Source: Peptostreptococcaceae bacterium oral taxon 113 str. W5053 (lineage in GTDB: Bacteria > Bacillota > Clostridia > Tissierellales > Peptoniphilaceae). From it: DNA of 13,716 nucleotides. The stretch lies in NCBI GenBank assembly GCA_000467935.1, contig KI259800.1, forward strand, positions 1 through 13,716, read 5' to 3'. Positions 6,665-13,250 of the stretch are shown here, piece after piece. The translations under genes were made by a program, and so were the position numbers. The notes below the pieces were generated by a model. That model made no database searches. It was given only the letters and a program-made list of their open reading frames with translations, and had not been told where the DNA came from. How positions within the stretch are numbered: position 1 is the first letter of the stretch; every line of letters begins with the position of its first letter.

Positions 6665-6780
6665 TTGATCGGATGAAAATTTTTATATATAATACAATAG
6701 ATATAAAAACAACAAAGGCTTTAAAAATGATACGTTCTGTAAACGGGTGTTTCATTATAAAATGAACAGAAAGGGGGAGG
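6665..6780 (+). promoter_or_regulatory. Promoter, 5' UTR hairpin and RBS of the peptide gene
   Basis: TTGATC (6665-6670) and TATAAT (6688-6693) have a 17-base spacer and form a good promoter, leaving an untranslated leader of roughly 85 bases. Just before the ribosome binding site (AAGGGGGAGG, 6771-6780), TTCATT (6751-6756) pairs with AATGAA (6761-6766), extended by TGT and ACA with a bulged T. TTCTGT (6735-6740) and ACAGAA (6766-6771) form an overlapping inverted repeat. A second -10-like TATAAA (6756-6761) lies inside this palindrome, so it could be an operator or a translation-control hairpin. Positions 6564-6664 show no gene and no other clear signal. Confidence 0.65.
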
Positions 6781-6785
6781 TAGCT

Positions 6786-6908
6786 ATGAAAATTAAGAGT
6801 AAAGTAAACGTTAATGTTAACAAATCAGAGAATTTGAACGGTAATATGATAAGAATGTATGAAGCTCCGAGTCTTCAAACCATGGGGAGACAATGTTTAC
6901 AAAGGTAA
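6786..6908 (+). CDS. Short RiPP-precursor-like peptide, probably frame-broken
   Basis: A strong ribosome binding site (AAGGGGGAGG, five bases before ATG) and an upstream promoter support translation. The 40-residue product begins MKIKSKVNVNVNKSENLNGN and contains MYEAPSLQTMG (residues 24-34). Y25-x-x-P28-x-L30-x3-G34 is the pattern of leader peptides bound by RiPP recognition elements, best known in lasso peptides. After G34 only RQCLQR remains, too short for a usual core. The break follows GGGG at 6884-6887. With one G fewer, the frame would run on from G34 to a stop at 6964-6966, adding 25 residues (DNVYKGNLCNGKTYMVYISE, then IETAV) for 59 in total. The continuation has ordinary codon composition. 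An ABC exporter follows. No leader peptidase or cyclase is visible, and the product class is inferred, not shown. Confidence 0.6.
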   Translation: MKIKSKVNVNVNKSENLNGNMIRMYEAPSLQTMGRQCLQR

Positions 6909-6966
6909 TTTATGCAATGGAAAAACGTATATGGTTTATATTTCAGAGATTGAAACGGCAGTATAA
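6859..6966 (+). other. Out-of-frame continuation of the peptide gene
   Basis: This is the +1-frame open stretch that overlaps the end of the short peptide gene and stops at 6964-6966. It contains its own ATG (6859, MKLRVFKPWGDN...), but no ribosome binding site precedes it. It is more likely the displaced C-terminal (core) half of the precursor than a separate gene. The interpretation depends on whether the GGGG run at 6884-6887 has the right length. Confidence 0.4.
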
Positions 6967-6970
6967 GAAT

Positions 6971-7004
6971 CTAAAAAGGATAGTTTAAAAGGTATCCTTT
7001 TTAG
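6971..7004 (+). terminator. 12-bp perfect stem-loop between peptide and ABC transporter genes
   Basis: CTAAAAAGGATA (6971-6982) and TATCCTTTTTAG (6993-7004) pair perfectly around a ten-base loop. The T run lies inside the stem, so it is a weak terminator or attenuator and may also protect or process the mRNA. Hairpins in this place are common in bacteriocin loci, where they keep the precursor better expressed than the export genes. Confidence 0.65.
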
Positions 7005-7032
7005 AGGGTATTTTGTGAGGAAGTAATCAGAT

Positions 7033-8616
7033 ATGTTAAACAAGTTAATATTTAAAAAAATTTTAAAGCCTCTTTTGATTGAGTTGTTCTTTTTTATTCT
7101 ATATACCTTTTGCATTGCAATGATTCCTTATATGAACAAAATGCTTTTTGACCGAGGATTTTCAGGCGGTGTTCGAGTTGTTTTTCATTTAGGTATTATT
7201 TACCTGTTGCTTATTGCCGGGAGTGCTTTATTTCAATATATTTCTCAATTATTTGAATGGCATACGGACAGGCAATTCAGTTTGGCGTTAAAAAACCGTA
7301 TTTTTAATCAATTGTATGAAACCAGACCGTATTTATATCAAACGGAAAATGCGGGAGAGTATGTTTCTTATATTGACAACAATGTTCCGGCGATTATGGA
7401 AGAATATGTGGAAGCGATAATAGACATGATCAAATCTGTCTTTCAAATTTTTATATATGGAGCTATTCTTTTTATTTTTATCGATTACAGAATTGCGTTG
7501 ATTGTTTTATGTTCCTCTTCAATCAGCATCTTTGTTCCAAAGTTAACTGCGAAAAAGATTGCATGGAAAAGAAAATACTATTTAAAAACCTTGGGGGAAT
7601 ATATATCAAAAATTACCGATTTATTTAAGGGAAATTCAGGTTTGGATGCGGAGTCAAAACAGGCTGTTCAAAAATATCACGGGGTTATTTTGGAAAAAAC
7701 CGAGGGGAGTAAGTTTCAATGGGGGAAATTTAAAACACTGACCAATATTTTAAACGGGTTTGTTATGGATTGGGTATCCCTGGTTACATTTTTGGGAATC
7801 GGTATCTTGTATATCCGAGGAGAGATTACCATCGGCGACGGTGTGGCAACTTTCGGATATATTGAGAGTTTTATTTATCCCATCAAGTATATATTAAACG
7901 ATATCAATGCAATCAATTCCTCTTCAGAAGTTTTTAAGGAAATAGAGAGGTTCTTATTTCCAAAAAACAAAGAGGTATATGAAGAAATAAATTTTCAACG
8001 GATAAAGAATATTGAATTCAAAAATGTTTCGGTGAAAAGAGGAAGCTTTGAATTAAAGAATTTCAGTTATGTATTCAAAAATGATAAAGCTTATGCATTG
8101 ATTGGTCACAGCGGTTCCGGAAAAAGTACCCTATTGCAATTACTTTCCGGAAAAATAAAGGCGGACAGCGGAAGGATATTGATAAACGGAATAGAAGTGA
8201 CGGATACTATGGACTTGATTGCAATGAAGTATTTTTCGATTATTGAACAGGATCCTTATATTTTTTCACAAACTTTTACGGATAATGTATCGAATTTCGG
8301 GGCATATTCAATGGAAAATGTAGACGACAAAATTCAAGAATTACCGCAGGAAATGATTACAAAGGTTCAAAATACGGATTCCGTCAAATTGAGCGGAGGT
8401 GAGAAGCAAGTATTGTCTTTAATCAAAAGTTCTTTGTCCGGCAAAAAAGTTTTTTTGTTTGACGAAGTTACATCCGCTATTGATATAAAAAACAGAGCCT
8501 TTGTGCGAACATTTATTAAACAGCTTGATTCAAGTATACGAATCGAGGTGATCCATGATGAAGATTTAAGGGAATTTGATGAAATCATCGAATTTGATGG
8601 AGGAGATAGCGAATGA
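7033..8616 (+). CDS. ABC exporter with fused permease and ATPase domains
   Basis: This 527-residue protein is a half-type ABC exporter that would act as a dimer in the membrane. The N-terminal domain has about six membrane segments (roughly residues 12-34, 50-70, 133-150, 153-170, 245-262, 272-292). The ATPase domain has Walker A GHSGSGKST (358-366), Q-loop Q406 in EQDPY, signature LSGGEKQ (453-459), Walker B VFLFDE (473-478) followed by VTSAID, and a switch histidine in VIHDED (H508). There is no N-terminal C39 peptidase domain, so it would not cleave a double-glycine leader. It starts about 120 bases after the peptide gene, behind the stem-loop, with GAGGAAG as ribosome binding site. The sequence is AT-rich with many A-ending codons and lacks the G/T bias of the flanking genes, suggesting acquisition. 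Export of, or self-protection against, the peptide is inferred from position. Confidence 0.9.
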   Translation: MLNKLIFKKILKPLLIELFFFILYTFCIAMIPYMNKMLFDRGFSGGVRVVFHLGIIYLLLIAGSALFQYISQLFEWHTDRQFSLALKNRIFNQLYETRPYLYQTENAGEYVSYIDNNVPAIMEEYVEAIIDMIKSVFQIFIYGAILFIFIDYRIALIVLCSSSISIFVPKLTAKKIAWKRKYYLKTLGEYISKITDLFKGNSGLDAESKQAVQKYHGVILEKTEGSKFQWGKFKTLTNILNGFVMDWVSLVTFLGIGILYIRGEITIGDGVATFGYIESFIYPIKYILNDINAINSSSEVFKEIERFLFPKNKEVYEEINFQRIKNIEFKNVSVKRGSFELKNFSYVFKNDKAYALIGHSGSGKSTLLQLLSGKIKADSGRILINGIEVTDTMDLIAMKYFSIIEQDPYIFSQTFTDNVSNFGAYSMENVDDKIQELPQEMITKVQNTDSVKLSGGEKQVLSLIKSSLSGKKVFLFDEVTSAIDIKNRAFVRTFIKQLDSSIRIEVIHDEDLREFDEIIEFDGGDSE

Positions 8617-8696
8617 ACTACAGGATTTCGAGAAAGAATACGGGATGGCGACGAGATATCTTATTCAGGTGGGAAAGTGAGAGGAAGGAACGATGA
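8613..8696 (+). CDS. Coupled micro-ORF after the ABC transporter (doubtful)
   Basis: A 27-residue frame (MNYRISRKNTGWRRD..., basic) starts in an ATGA overlap with the ABC stop codon. It ends in a second ATGA overlap with the next gene, and GGAGGAG (8599-8605) lies seven bases before its ATG. This looks arranged for translational coupling. A competing frame at 8597-8680 encodes MEEIANELQDFEKEYGMATR..., which looks more protein-like but has no ribosome binding site. The stretch may be a degraded gene remnant instead of a working peptide gene. Confidence 0.3.
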   Translation: MNYRISRKNTGWRRDILFRWESERKER

Positions 8697-9136
8697 ATTT
8701 AAAAACAAATAAGACCGTATGGTTGGGATTTTTCTTAAATCTTTGTTGTGTTTTGCTGATAAAGAGGGGGTTTCGTTTTATGGAGCATTATTTTTTGCTC
8801 TATATGCTTCTTGCTCTTTCGGCGTTTACGATTTCCACAGGGAATGTGATTGTTTCCGTAAAAGGTGCTGCAAAAATTTTCCTGCCGATGAATTCGGTTC
8901 TTTTGGGAGGTGTTTTGTTATACCCTGTCGGAATGTCTTATTTTCAGATTCGTCGAGGAGTTGTTCTCCTCCTTTGTCTGGTTTTGATTTTTCTTGCGGT
9001 ATGGAAGAAAAAGGAAACAGTCGGTGCGGGGCTGTTTGGCTTCTTGCTTTTGAATCTTTTGCTCAGCTTGATTTTCCTCTGTCTTCCCGTTCGGGTGTTA
9101 CTGGGGATTATGTATCCCGGATTGCCGTGGATTTAA
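8693..9136 (+). CDS. Small polytopic membrane protein, possible immunity or accessory protein
   Basis: I do not recognise the family. The 147-residue product starts MNLKTNKTVWLGFFLNLCCV and is very hydrophobic. It has about four to five membrane segments (roughly residues 8-24, 31-48, 62-80, 87-103, 110-136) with short basic loops such as KRG, IRRG and KKKE. GAGAGGAAGG ends a few bases before ATG 8693, and the start is coupled to the micro-ORF upstream. It follows the ABC exporter without a terminator and ends at a strong one, so it belongs to the same transcript. Position and topology resemble immunity or accessory membrane proteins of bacteriocin loci, but no sequence feature proves that. 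An overlapping frame at 8719-9147 is cysteine-rich and is judged a shadow. Confidence 0.7.
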   Translation: MNLKTNKTVWLGFFLNLCCVLLIKRGFRFMEHYFLLYMLLALSAFTISTGNVIVSVKGAAKIFLPMNSVLLGGVLLYPVGMSYFQIRRGVVLLLCLVLIFLAVWKKKETVGAGLFGFLLLNLLLSLIFLCLPVRVLLGIMYPGLPWI

Positions 9137-9150
9137 GGTTTTTATAAAAA

Positions 9151-9201
9151 AAGACGTCCTTATCGTGAATGTTTACATTCAGCGAAAAAGGACGCCTTTT
9201 T
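9151..9201. terminator. Long stem-loop terminator, bidirectional
   Basis: Three stacked stems, CGTCCTT/AAGGACG (9155-9161 with 9188-9194), TCG/CGA and TGAATG/CATTCA (9166-9171 with 9176-9181), close on a TTTA loop. A T run follows on the right and an A run precedes on the left. It ends the ABC/membrane-protein unit and can also end the convergent small gene at 9243-9452. Confidence 0.9.
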
Positions 9202-9242
9202 ATTTTCGGCAAAAGGTTTCTCTTTTGATTATTCGAGGGGAT

Positions 9243-9452
9243 TTATTTTTCCTCTTGCGTTTCTTTTTGATCCGACAAAAGATTGATGAGAATATTGATC
9301 ACGGTTCCAATAATCAATGCGCCGATTAGAGAAAGTAAGACAACAGTGACAATTGCTTTGACATCAAAGGTGCGCATATTAAGAATGGGAAGCGCCGCTC
9401 CGAGAAGAAACAGCAGCACATAAATCCATATTCTGAGTTTTTGTTTTTTCAT
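9243..9452 (-). CDS. Small two-TM membrane protein of unknown function
   Basis: The 69-residue product begins MKKQKLRIWIYVLLFLLGAA. It has two hydrophobic segments (about residues 8-24 and 31-58) and a charged tail, SDQKETQEEK. This suggests a two-pass inner-membrane protein with a short cytoplasmic end. AAAGGAG on the minus strand lies at a good distance before the ATG. It is transcribed alone and convergent with the membrane-protein gene to its left. I do not recognise a family. Confidence 0.7.
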   Translation of the reverse strand: MKKQKLRIWIYVLLFLLGAALPILNMRTFDVKAIVTVVLLSLIGALIIGTVINILINLLSDQKETQEEK

Positions 9453-9678
9453 GTGGACTCCTTTCTTTTTCCTTCGTATTATCCGCTAAACTTAGGGTTG
9501 ATCATAATTCATTGTCGCATCAATATACTAAATACCCCCTTTAAAAATATATTTGATAATATAAGTATAAAACTGTAATAATGCATAGGTCAAGCCCGAT
9601 TGAAAAAAAACAATCCGAAAATAAAATCATTGGACGATATATGCCGTCTCAAGGTGAAAAAAGAAGATGGAGGTATTC
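9453..9678. other. AT-rich divergent intergenic region
   Basis: This gap lies between the divergent small membrane gene and the NSS transporter. It is AT-rich around 9541-9580 and has a short hairpin, GATTG-(A8)-CAATC. A 41-codon open frame from ATG 9581 has no ribosome binding site and runs into the transporter's -10 box, so I do not call it. No riboswitch motif is recognisable. Confidence 0.4.
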
Positions 9679-9746
9679 TTGTTTTTATTGGGCTTCAGTG
9701 ATATAATAAAAAAATATTTTAGTTCTATATAGTGGGAAAGAGGTGG
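9679..9746 (+). promoter_or_regulatory. Promoter and RBS of the NSS transporter gene
   Basis: TTGTTT (9679-9684) and TATAAT (9702-9707) have a 17-base spacer. AAAGAGGTGG (9737-9746) lies five bases before ATG 9752. The in-frame GTG at 9743 falls inside that Shine-Dalgarno sequence, so ATG 9752 is the better start. Confidence 0.75.
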
Positions 9747-9751
9747 CGTAT

Positions 9752-11125
9752 ATGGAAAAAAGGGAGAAGTTTTCGTCTCGAATCGGTTTTATTTTTATTA
9801 CGGCGGGTTGTGCCATCGGTCTTGGAAATGTGTGGCGCTTTCCGTTTATTGTGGGAAAATATGGCGGAGGAGCTTTTGTTTTGCTCTATCTTTTGTTTTT
9901 GGTGATTTTGGGGATTCCCGTTATGACCATGGAGCTTGCGGTAGGGCGTGCCGGTCGGGGCAGTTCGGTGGAGTCTTTCCGCCGTCTGGAAGCGAAGGGA
10001 CAAAAGTGGCATTGGTTCGGTTATCCTTTTATTTGGGGCAATTATATTTTGATGATGTTTTACACGACGGTAACCGGATGGATGATGGCTTATGTGTTTA
10101 AGATGTTGTTTTCCGCCGACAGCAAAGCTCTGTTTGAAGACACGGCGAACACCTTTACCCATATGCTTTCGTCACCGGGAGCCATGTTTTTCTGGATGGT
10201 TTTAGCGACTTTCATCGGTTTTTTGGTGGTGCGTTTAGGACTTAAAAACGGTGTGGAGAAGATTACCAAGCGGATGATGGCCGGTTTATTTGTGATTATG
10301 TTGATTTTGGCGGTGCGTATTTTGACTTTGCCCGGAGCTTTGGAGGGGGTTTATTTTTATCTTAAACCGGATTTTTCGAAGATGATGGCGTACGGTTGGC
10401 AGGAGGTTGTTTTTGCCGCTTTGGGGCAGGCCTTTTTTACCTTGTCTATCGGGATGAGCGCCATTGCCATTTTCGGCAGTTATATTGACAAAAGTCATCG
10501 TTTGGGAGGCGAGGCTTTGTCTATTACGCTTTTGGACACTTTGGTGGCACTTTTGGCAGGGCTTATTGTGGTGCCGGCGGCTTTTGTGTTTAAGGTTCCC
10601 TTGGATGCGGGACCGTCTTTGGTTTTTATCACTTTGCCGAAAATTTTTGCCAAGATGCCTTTGGGTTTTTTGTGGGGGGCGTTATTCTTTTTGTTTATGA
10701 GTTTTGCCGCTCTTTCCACGGTGATTGCCGTGTTCGAAAATATTGTGGCTTTTTGGATGGATACCTATCATTGGAAAAGGGATAAGGCGGTGTATGTCAA
10801 TATGCTTTTGTTGATTGTGTTGTCCGTGCCCTGTATTTTAGGATTCAATCGTTGGAGTGCTTTTCAACCTTTGGGAGAAGGAACGAATATTTTGGATTTG
10901 GAAGATTTATTAATCAGTAATACCGTCTTGCCCTTGGGGTCTTTGGTGTATATTTTCTTTGCCACGGCGAAAAAGGGTTGGGGTTGGAAAGGGTTCTTAA
11001 AAGAAGCCAATACCGGCGAGGGAATCAAGTTTCCCGAGGGGATTCGTGTTTATTTACGCTATGTGATGCCGGTGATTATCCTCTATATTTTTCTTCAAGG
11101 TTATATCGGTGTGTTTAAAAAGTAA
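9752..11125 (+). CDS. Neurotransmitter:sodium symporter (NSS/SNF) family amino-acid transporter
   Basis: This is probably a sodium-coupled importer of an amino acid or related amine, with the LeuT fold in the cytoplasmic membrane. The 457-residue product is in the usual bacterial range. It begins with the family signature SSRIGFIFITAGCAIGLGNVWRFP. N26 in GLGNVWRFP corresponds to LeuT N27, and C20 replaces LeuT N21 in the unwound part of TM1. KYGGGAFVLLYLLF, GIPVMTMELAVGR and about eleven to twelve membrane segments follow. FFTLSIGMSAIAIFGSY is the TM6-like region. Substrate cannot be read from the sequence; tyrosine, tryptophan and branched-chain amino acids are known for relatives. It is monocistronic, with its own promoter and a long terminator, and is G/T-biased like the core genes. 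Confidence 0.93.
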   Translation: MEKREKFSSRIGFIFITAGCAIGLGNVWRFPFIVGKYGGGAFVLLYLLFLVILGIPVMTMELAVGRAGRGSSVESFRRLEAKGQKWHWFGYPFIWGNYILMMFYTTVTGWMMAYVFKMLFSADSKALFEDTANTFTHMLSSPGAMFFWMVLATFIGFLVVRLGLKNGVEKITKRMMAGLFVIMLILAVRILTLPGALEGVYFYLKPDFSKMMAYGWQEVVFAALGQAFFTLSIGMSAIAIFGSYIDKSHRLGGEALSITLLDTLVALLAGLIVVPAAFVFKVPLDAGPSLVFITLPKIFAKMPLGFLWGALFFLFMSFAALSTVIAVFENIVAFWMDTYHWKRDKAVYVNMLLLIVLSVPCILGFNRWSAFQPLGEGTNILDLEDLLISNTVLPLGSLVYIFFATAKKGWGWKGFLKEANTGEGIKFPEGIRVYLRYVMPVIILYIFLQGYIGVFKK

Positions 11126-11143
11126 ATGATTGTAATAGGAATT

Positions 11144-11187
11144 AAAAAACTGCAATGTTAAAATATCTTAACATTGCAGTTTTTTTA
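11144..11187. terminator. Perfect 18-bp bidirectional terminator
   Basis: AAAAAACTGCAATGTTAA (11144-11161) is fully complementary to 11168-11185 around a six-base loop, with A and T runs on opposite sides. It serves the NSS transporter gene and the convergent small gene, whose stop codon overlaps it. Confidence 0.93.
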
Positions 11188-11370
11188 TCGTCTATATTGC
11201 ATAATTTTATGGATGGACATGACGACCATGCCCAAACAGATCAGCAATAAAATGTAGCTGATCAACAGCATTTTTTGTCGGTTTGCAAAATCAAAAGCTA
11301 AAAAACTTAACAGAGTCAGAATAAGGATAACTCTGGGTGGCTTCTTCCACGAGGCCGGATTGTCTTTCAT
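11185..11370 (-). CDS. Small two-TM membrane protein of unknown function
   Basis: The 61-residue product begins MKDNPASWKKPPRVILILTL and has two hydrophobic segments (about residues 13-29 and 34-53) joined by the short basic loop ANRQK. It ends with basic residues (HKIMQYRR). AAAGGAAG on the minus strand precedes the ATG. A promoter (TTGTAT at 11431-11436 and TATAAT at 11409-11414, minus strand, 16-base spacer) lies just after the helicase gene's stop, so the gene has its own start signal. No family is recognised. Confidence 0.65.
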   Translation of the reverse strand: MKDNPASWKKPPRVILILTLLSFLAFDFANRQKMLLISYILLLICLGMVVMSIHKIMQYRR

Positions 11371-11408
11371 TTTTTGTCTTCCTTTCTTTGGAACTTTTCT
11401 TTCATTAT

Positions 11409-11436
11409 ATTATAGCAGAATTTTTGAGGAATACAA
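11409..11436 (-). promoter_or_regulatory. Promoter of the small membrane gene
   Basis: On the minus strand, TTGTAT (11436-11431) and a consensus TATAAT (11414-11409) are separated by 16 bases. It fills the gap between the helicase stop codon and the small gene. No terminator is visible between those two genes, so read-through is also possible. Confidence 0.65.
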
Positions 11437-11437
11437 A

Positions 11438-13225
11438 TTATATGTCCATATGTTTTTTCTTTGCTTCCAAATAGAAGGCGGAGGGGGTGACGTTTTCGCC
11501 GTTTCGTTTTTTGAAGGTGACGAAGATACATTCTTTTCGTGCTCGGGTAAGACCGACGTAGAAGAGACGACGTTCCTCTTCCAAATCCTCCGGGCTTATT
11601 TGATGTGCATTGGAGGGGAATTCTCCGTCCACCAAATCCATAAGGATGACCCGGTCGAATTCCAAACCTTTGACGCCGTGAATCGTGTTAAGGTGAATAT
11701 TCCCTTCGCTTTGAGGATGGATGAGGGCGTTCATTTCCTTCAGAAAATCCGGGATCGTTTTATTTTTACCGAAGGTGAGGATGCATTCCGAGAGATAGCG
11801 TAAAGAGGCGGGAGAAAATTTTTCCCGTTTTTGCCGATCCTTTAGAAATTGCTTATAGCCTGCATTTAACAGAAGGTTGAATGCTTTATCCGCGGGGGAG
11901 CCTTTGATGCGGGCCATGATTTTTTTCAGTTGAAGATAACGATAGGGATTGTTTTCCCGAGGGGGTATGGCGGACAGATTTTCAAAGACATTGTCATCTA
12001 TTCCTTCCGAGGCGAGAAGGGCGTGTTCTTTTGGAATATTCAGTTTGCGGTATTGTTTCAAGAAGTCGTGTTTTCGTTCCGGATGCGCGATAAAGTCCAA
12101 GAGGGAGAGGATATCCTCCAAGACCGGATGGAGGGGTGTTTTCGGAAAGACACCGGTGTAGGGGATGTGTTGCCGCCTGAAATGGAGGCACCAAGGCAGT
12201 GCGGACAGGTGATTGCGGTAGAGAATCGCCGTGTCCATAGCTTCCTTTTGGAGAAGGCGACTGATTTTCTTTAACGCTTTTTCGACGGAGCCGAAGACTT
12301 CGAATCGAATTTTGCCCGGGCTTTGTTTTTTTGCGGTGACGGATTTTTCATAGCGGTGAGTATTTTCGCCAATGATTTTGGAAGCGAGGGTTACAAGATT
12401 CGGAGCGCTTCGGTGATTTTCCGAGAGGGCATAGACTTTGACCTTGGGAAAGCTCTGTTGAATATGCAAAAGATACTCCGGCGAGGCTCCGCGGAAGCCG
12501 TAAATGCTTTGGTCGTCATCGGCGAGAAAAAACAGATTGTGTTCCGGATAGGAGAGGCGTTCCAAAAAGGAGAATTGAAGCTCGGAGGCGTCTTGAGCTT
12601 CATCCAATTGGATATATTGAAAGTCCGGATGAATTTTTCGTCGGAAGGCATCTTCTCCAAGGAAGATGGAGGTGAGGGTGAGCATATCTTCAAAGTCAAT
12701 CCAACGGTTGACCTGTTTTTCTTTTTCATAGCATTCAAAGAGTTTTTTATAGGCAATCCACTGAGGGTGCAGACTCAAGGCTTTTTCCAGGGCGCAGCGT
12801 TTATTTTTGACAAAACCGTAGAGGGAGAAAAAACGATGCAGGCTTTCGGGAGGCAGGGTGAAACCGTAAAGGCTTTGGCAAAGTCCTTTGATAAAGTCGA
12901 TTTTTTTCAATGCGCCCCGTCCTTCGATCAGCTCATAGTGAAGGTGATGTTCTTTCGCCCAACGTCGATATATCCCATAGGCATAGGCGTGGATGGTGTG
13001 AAAAGGAACTCTTTGTTTGGCGTGGAGAATGTAGCGGGCTTTCATATCCATAACCTGTCTTTTGCCGAAGCTTAGGGAGAGAATTTTTCGGGAGGGGGTG
13101 CCTTCTCGAATCAGTTGGTCAATGCGCGCCAAAAGCACCGTCGTTTTTCCCGAACCGGGGACGGCGAGGGTCAGCCCGACACCTTTTCTGTGGGCGGCGG
13201 CAACGGATTGTTCATCAGTAAGCAT
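11438..13225 (-). CDS. UvrD/Rep-type superfamily 1A DNA helicase, compact form
   Basis: This is an ATP-driven 3'-5' DNA helicase of the UvrD/PcrA/Rep group, probably acting in DNA repair or recombination. The 595-residue product carries all core motifs in order: Q-motif-like LTDEQ (2-6), motif I AVPGSGKTT (21-29), motif II LDEAQD (207-212), motif III ADDDQSIYGFRGA (235-247), motif IV ENHRS (269-273), motif V NTIHGVKGLEFD (513-524) and motif VI EERRLFYVGLTRAR (550-563). It is shorter than PcrA/UvrD (about 720-750 residues), with reduced 1B/2B insertions and no long C-terminal tail. It is therefore probably an accessory paralogue, not the housekeeping PcrA. AAGGAGGG precedes ATG 13225. Although on the minus strand, its DNA keeps the G/T-rich + strand, so its codons are rich in C and A. 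Confidence 0.93.
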   Translation of the reverse strand: MLTDEQSVAAAHRKGVGLTLAVPGSGKTTVLLARIDQLIREGTPSRKILSLSFGKRQVMDMKARYILHAKQRVPFHTIHAYAYGIYRRWAKEHHLHYELIEGRGALKKIDFIKGLCQSLYGFTLPPESLHRFFSLYGFVKNKRCALEKALSLHPQWIAYKKLFECYEKEKQVNRWIDFEDMLTLTSIFLGEDAFRRKIHPDFQYIQLDEAQDASELQFSFLERLSYPEHNLFFLADDDQSIYGFRGASPEYLLHIQQSFPKVKVYALSENHRSAPNLVTLASKIIGENTHRYEKSVTAKKQSPGKIRFEVFGSVEKALKKISRLLQKEAMDTAILYRNHLSALPWCLHFRRQHIPYTGVFPKTPLHPVLEDILSLLDFIAHPERKHDFLKQYRKLNIPKEHALLASEGIDDNVFENLSAIPPRENNPYRYLQLKKIMARIKGSPADKAFNLLLNAGYKQFLKDRQKREKFSPASLRYLSECILTFGKNKTIPDFLKEMNALIHPQSEGNIHLNTIHGVKGLEFDRVILMDLVDGEFPSNAHQISPEDLEEERRLFYVGLTRARKECIFVTFKKRNGENVTPSAFYLEAKKKHMDI

Positions 13226-13250
13226 AAAAATCCCTCCTTATCATACATTC

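Noticed and set aside
6727..6765. 12-codon frame (MIRSVNGCFIIK) before the peptide gene
   Set aside because: No ribosome binding site, and it overlaps the inverted repeats of the leader.
8719..9147. 142-codon cysteine-rich frame overlapping the small membrane protein gene
   Set aside because: No RBS of its own. The 8693 frame has an RBS, coupling to the upstream frame and clear membrane segments, so this is a shadow frame.
9581..9706. 41-codon open frame upstream of the NSS transporter
   Set aside because: No ribosome binding site, no recognisable motif, and it runs into the transporter's -10 box.
11930..13075. Long plus-strand frames opposite the helicase
   Set aside because: The minus-strand frame holds every SF1 helicase motif in order; the plus frames show no family features or RBS.
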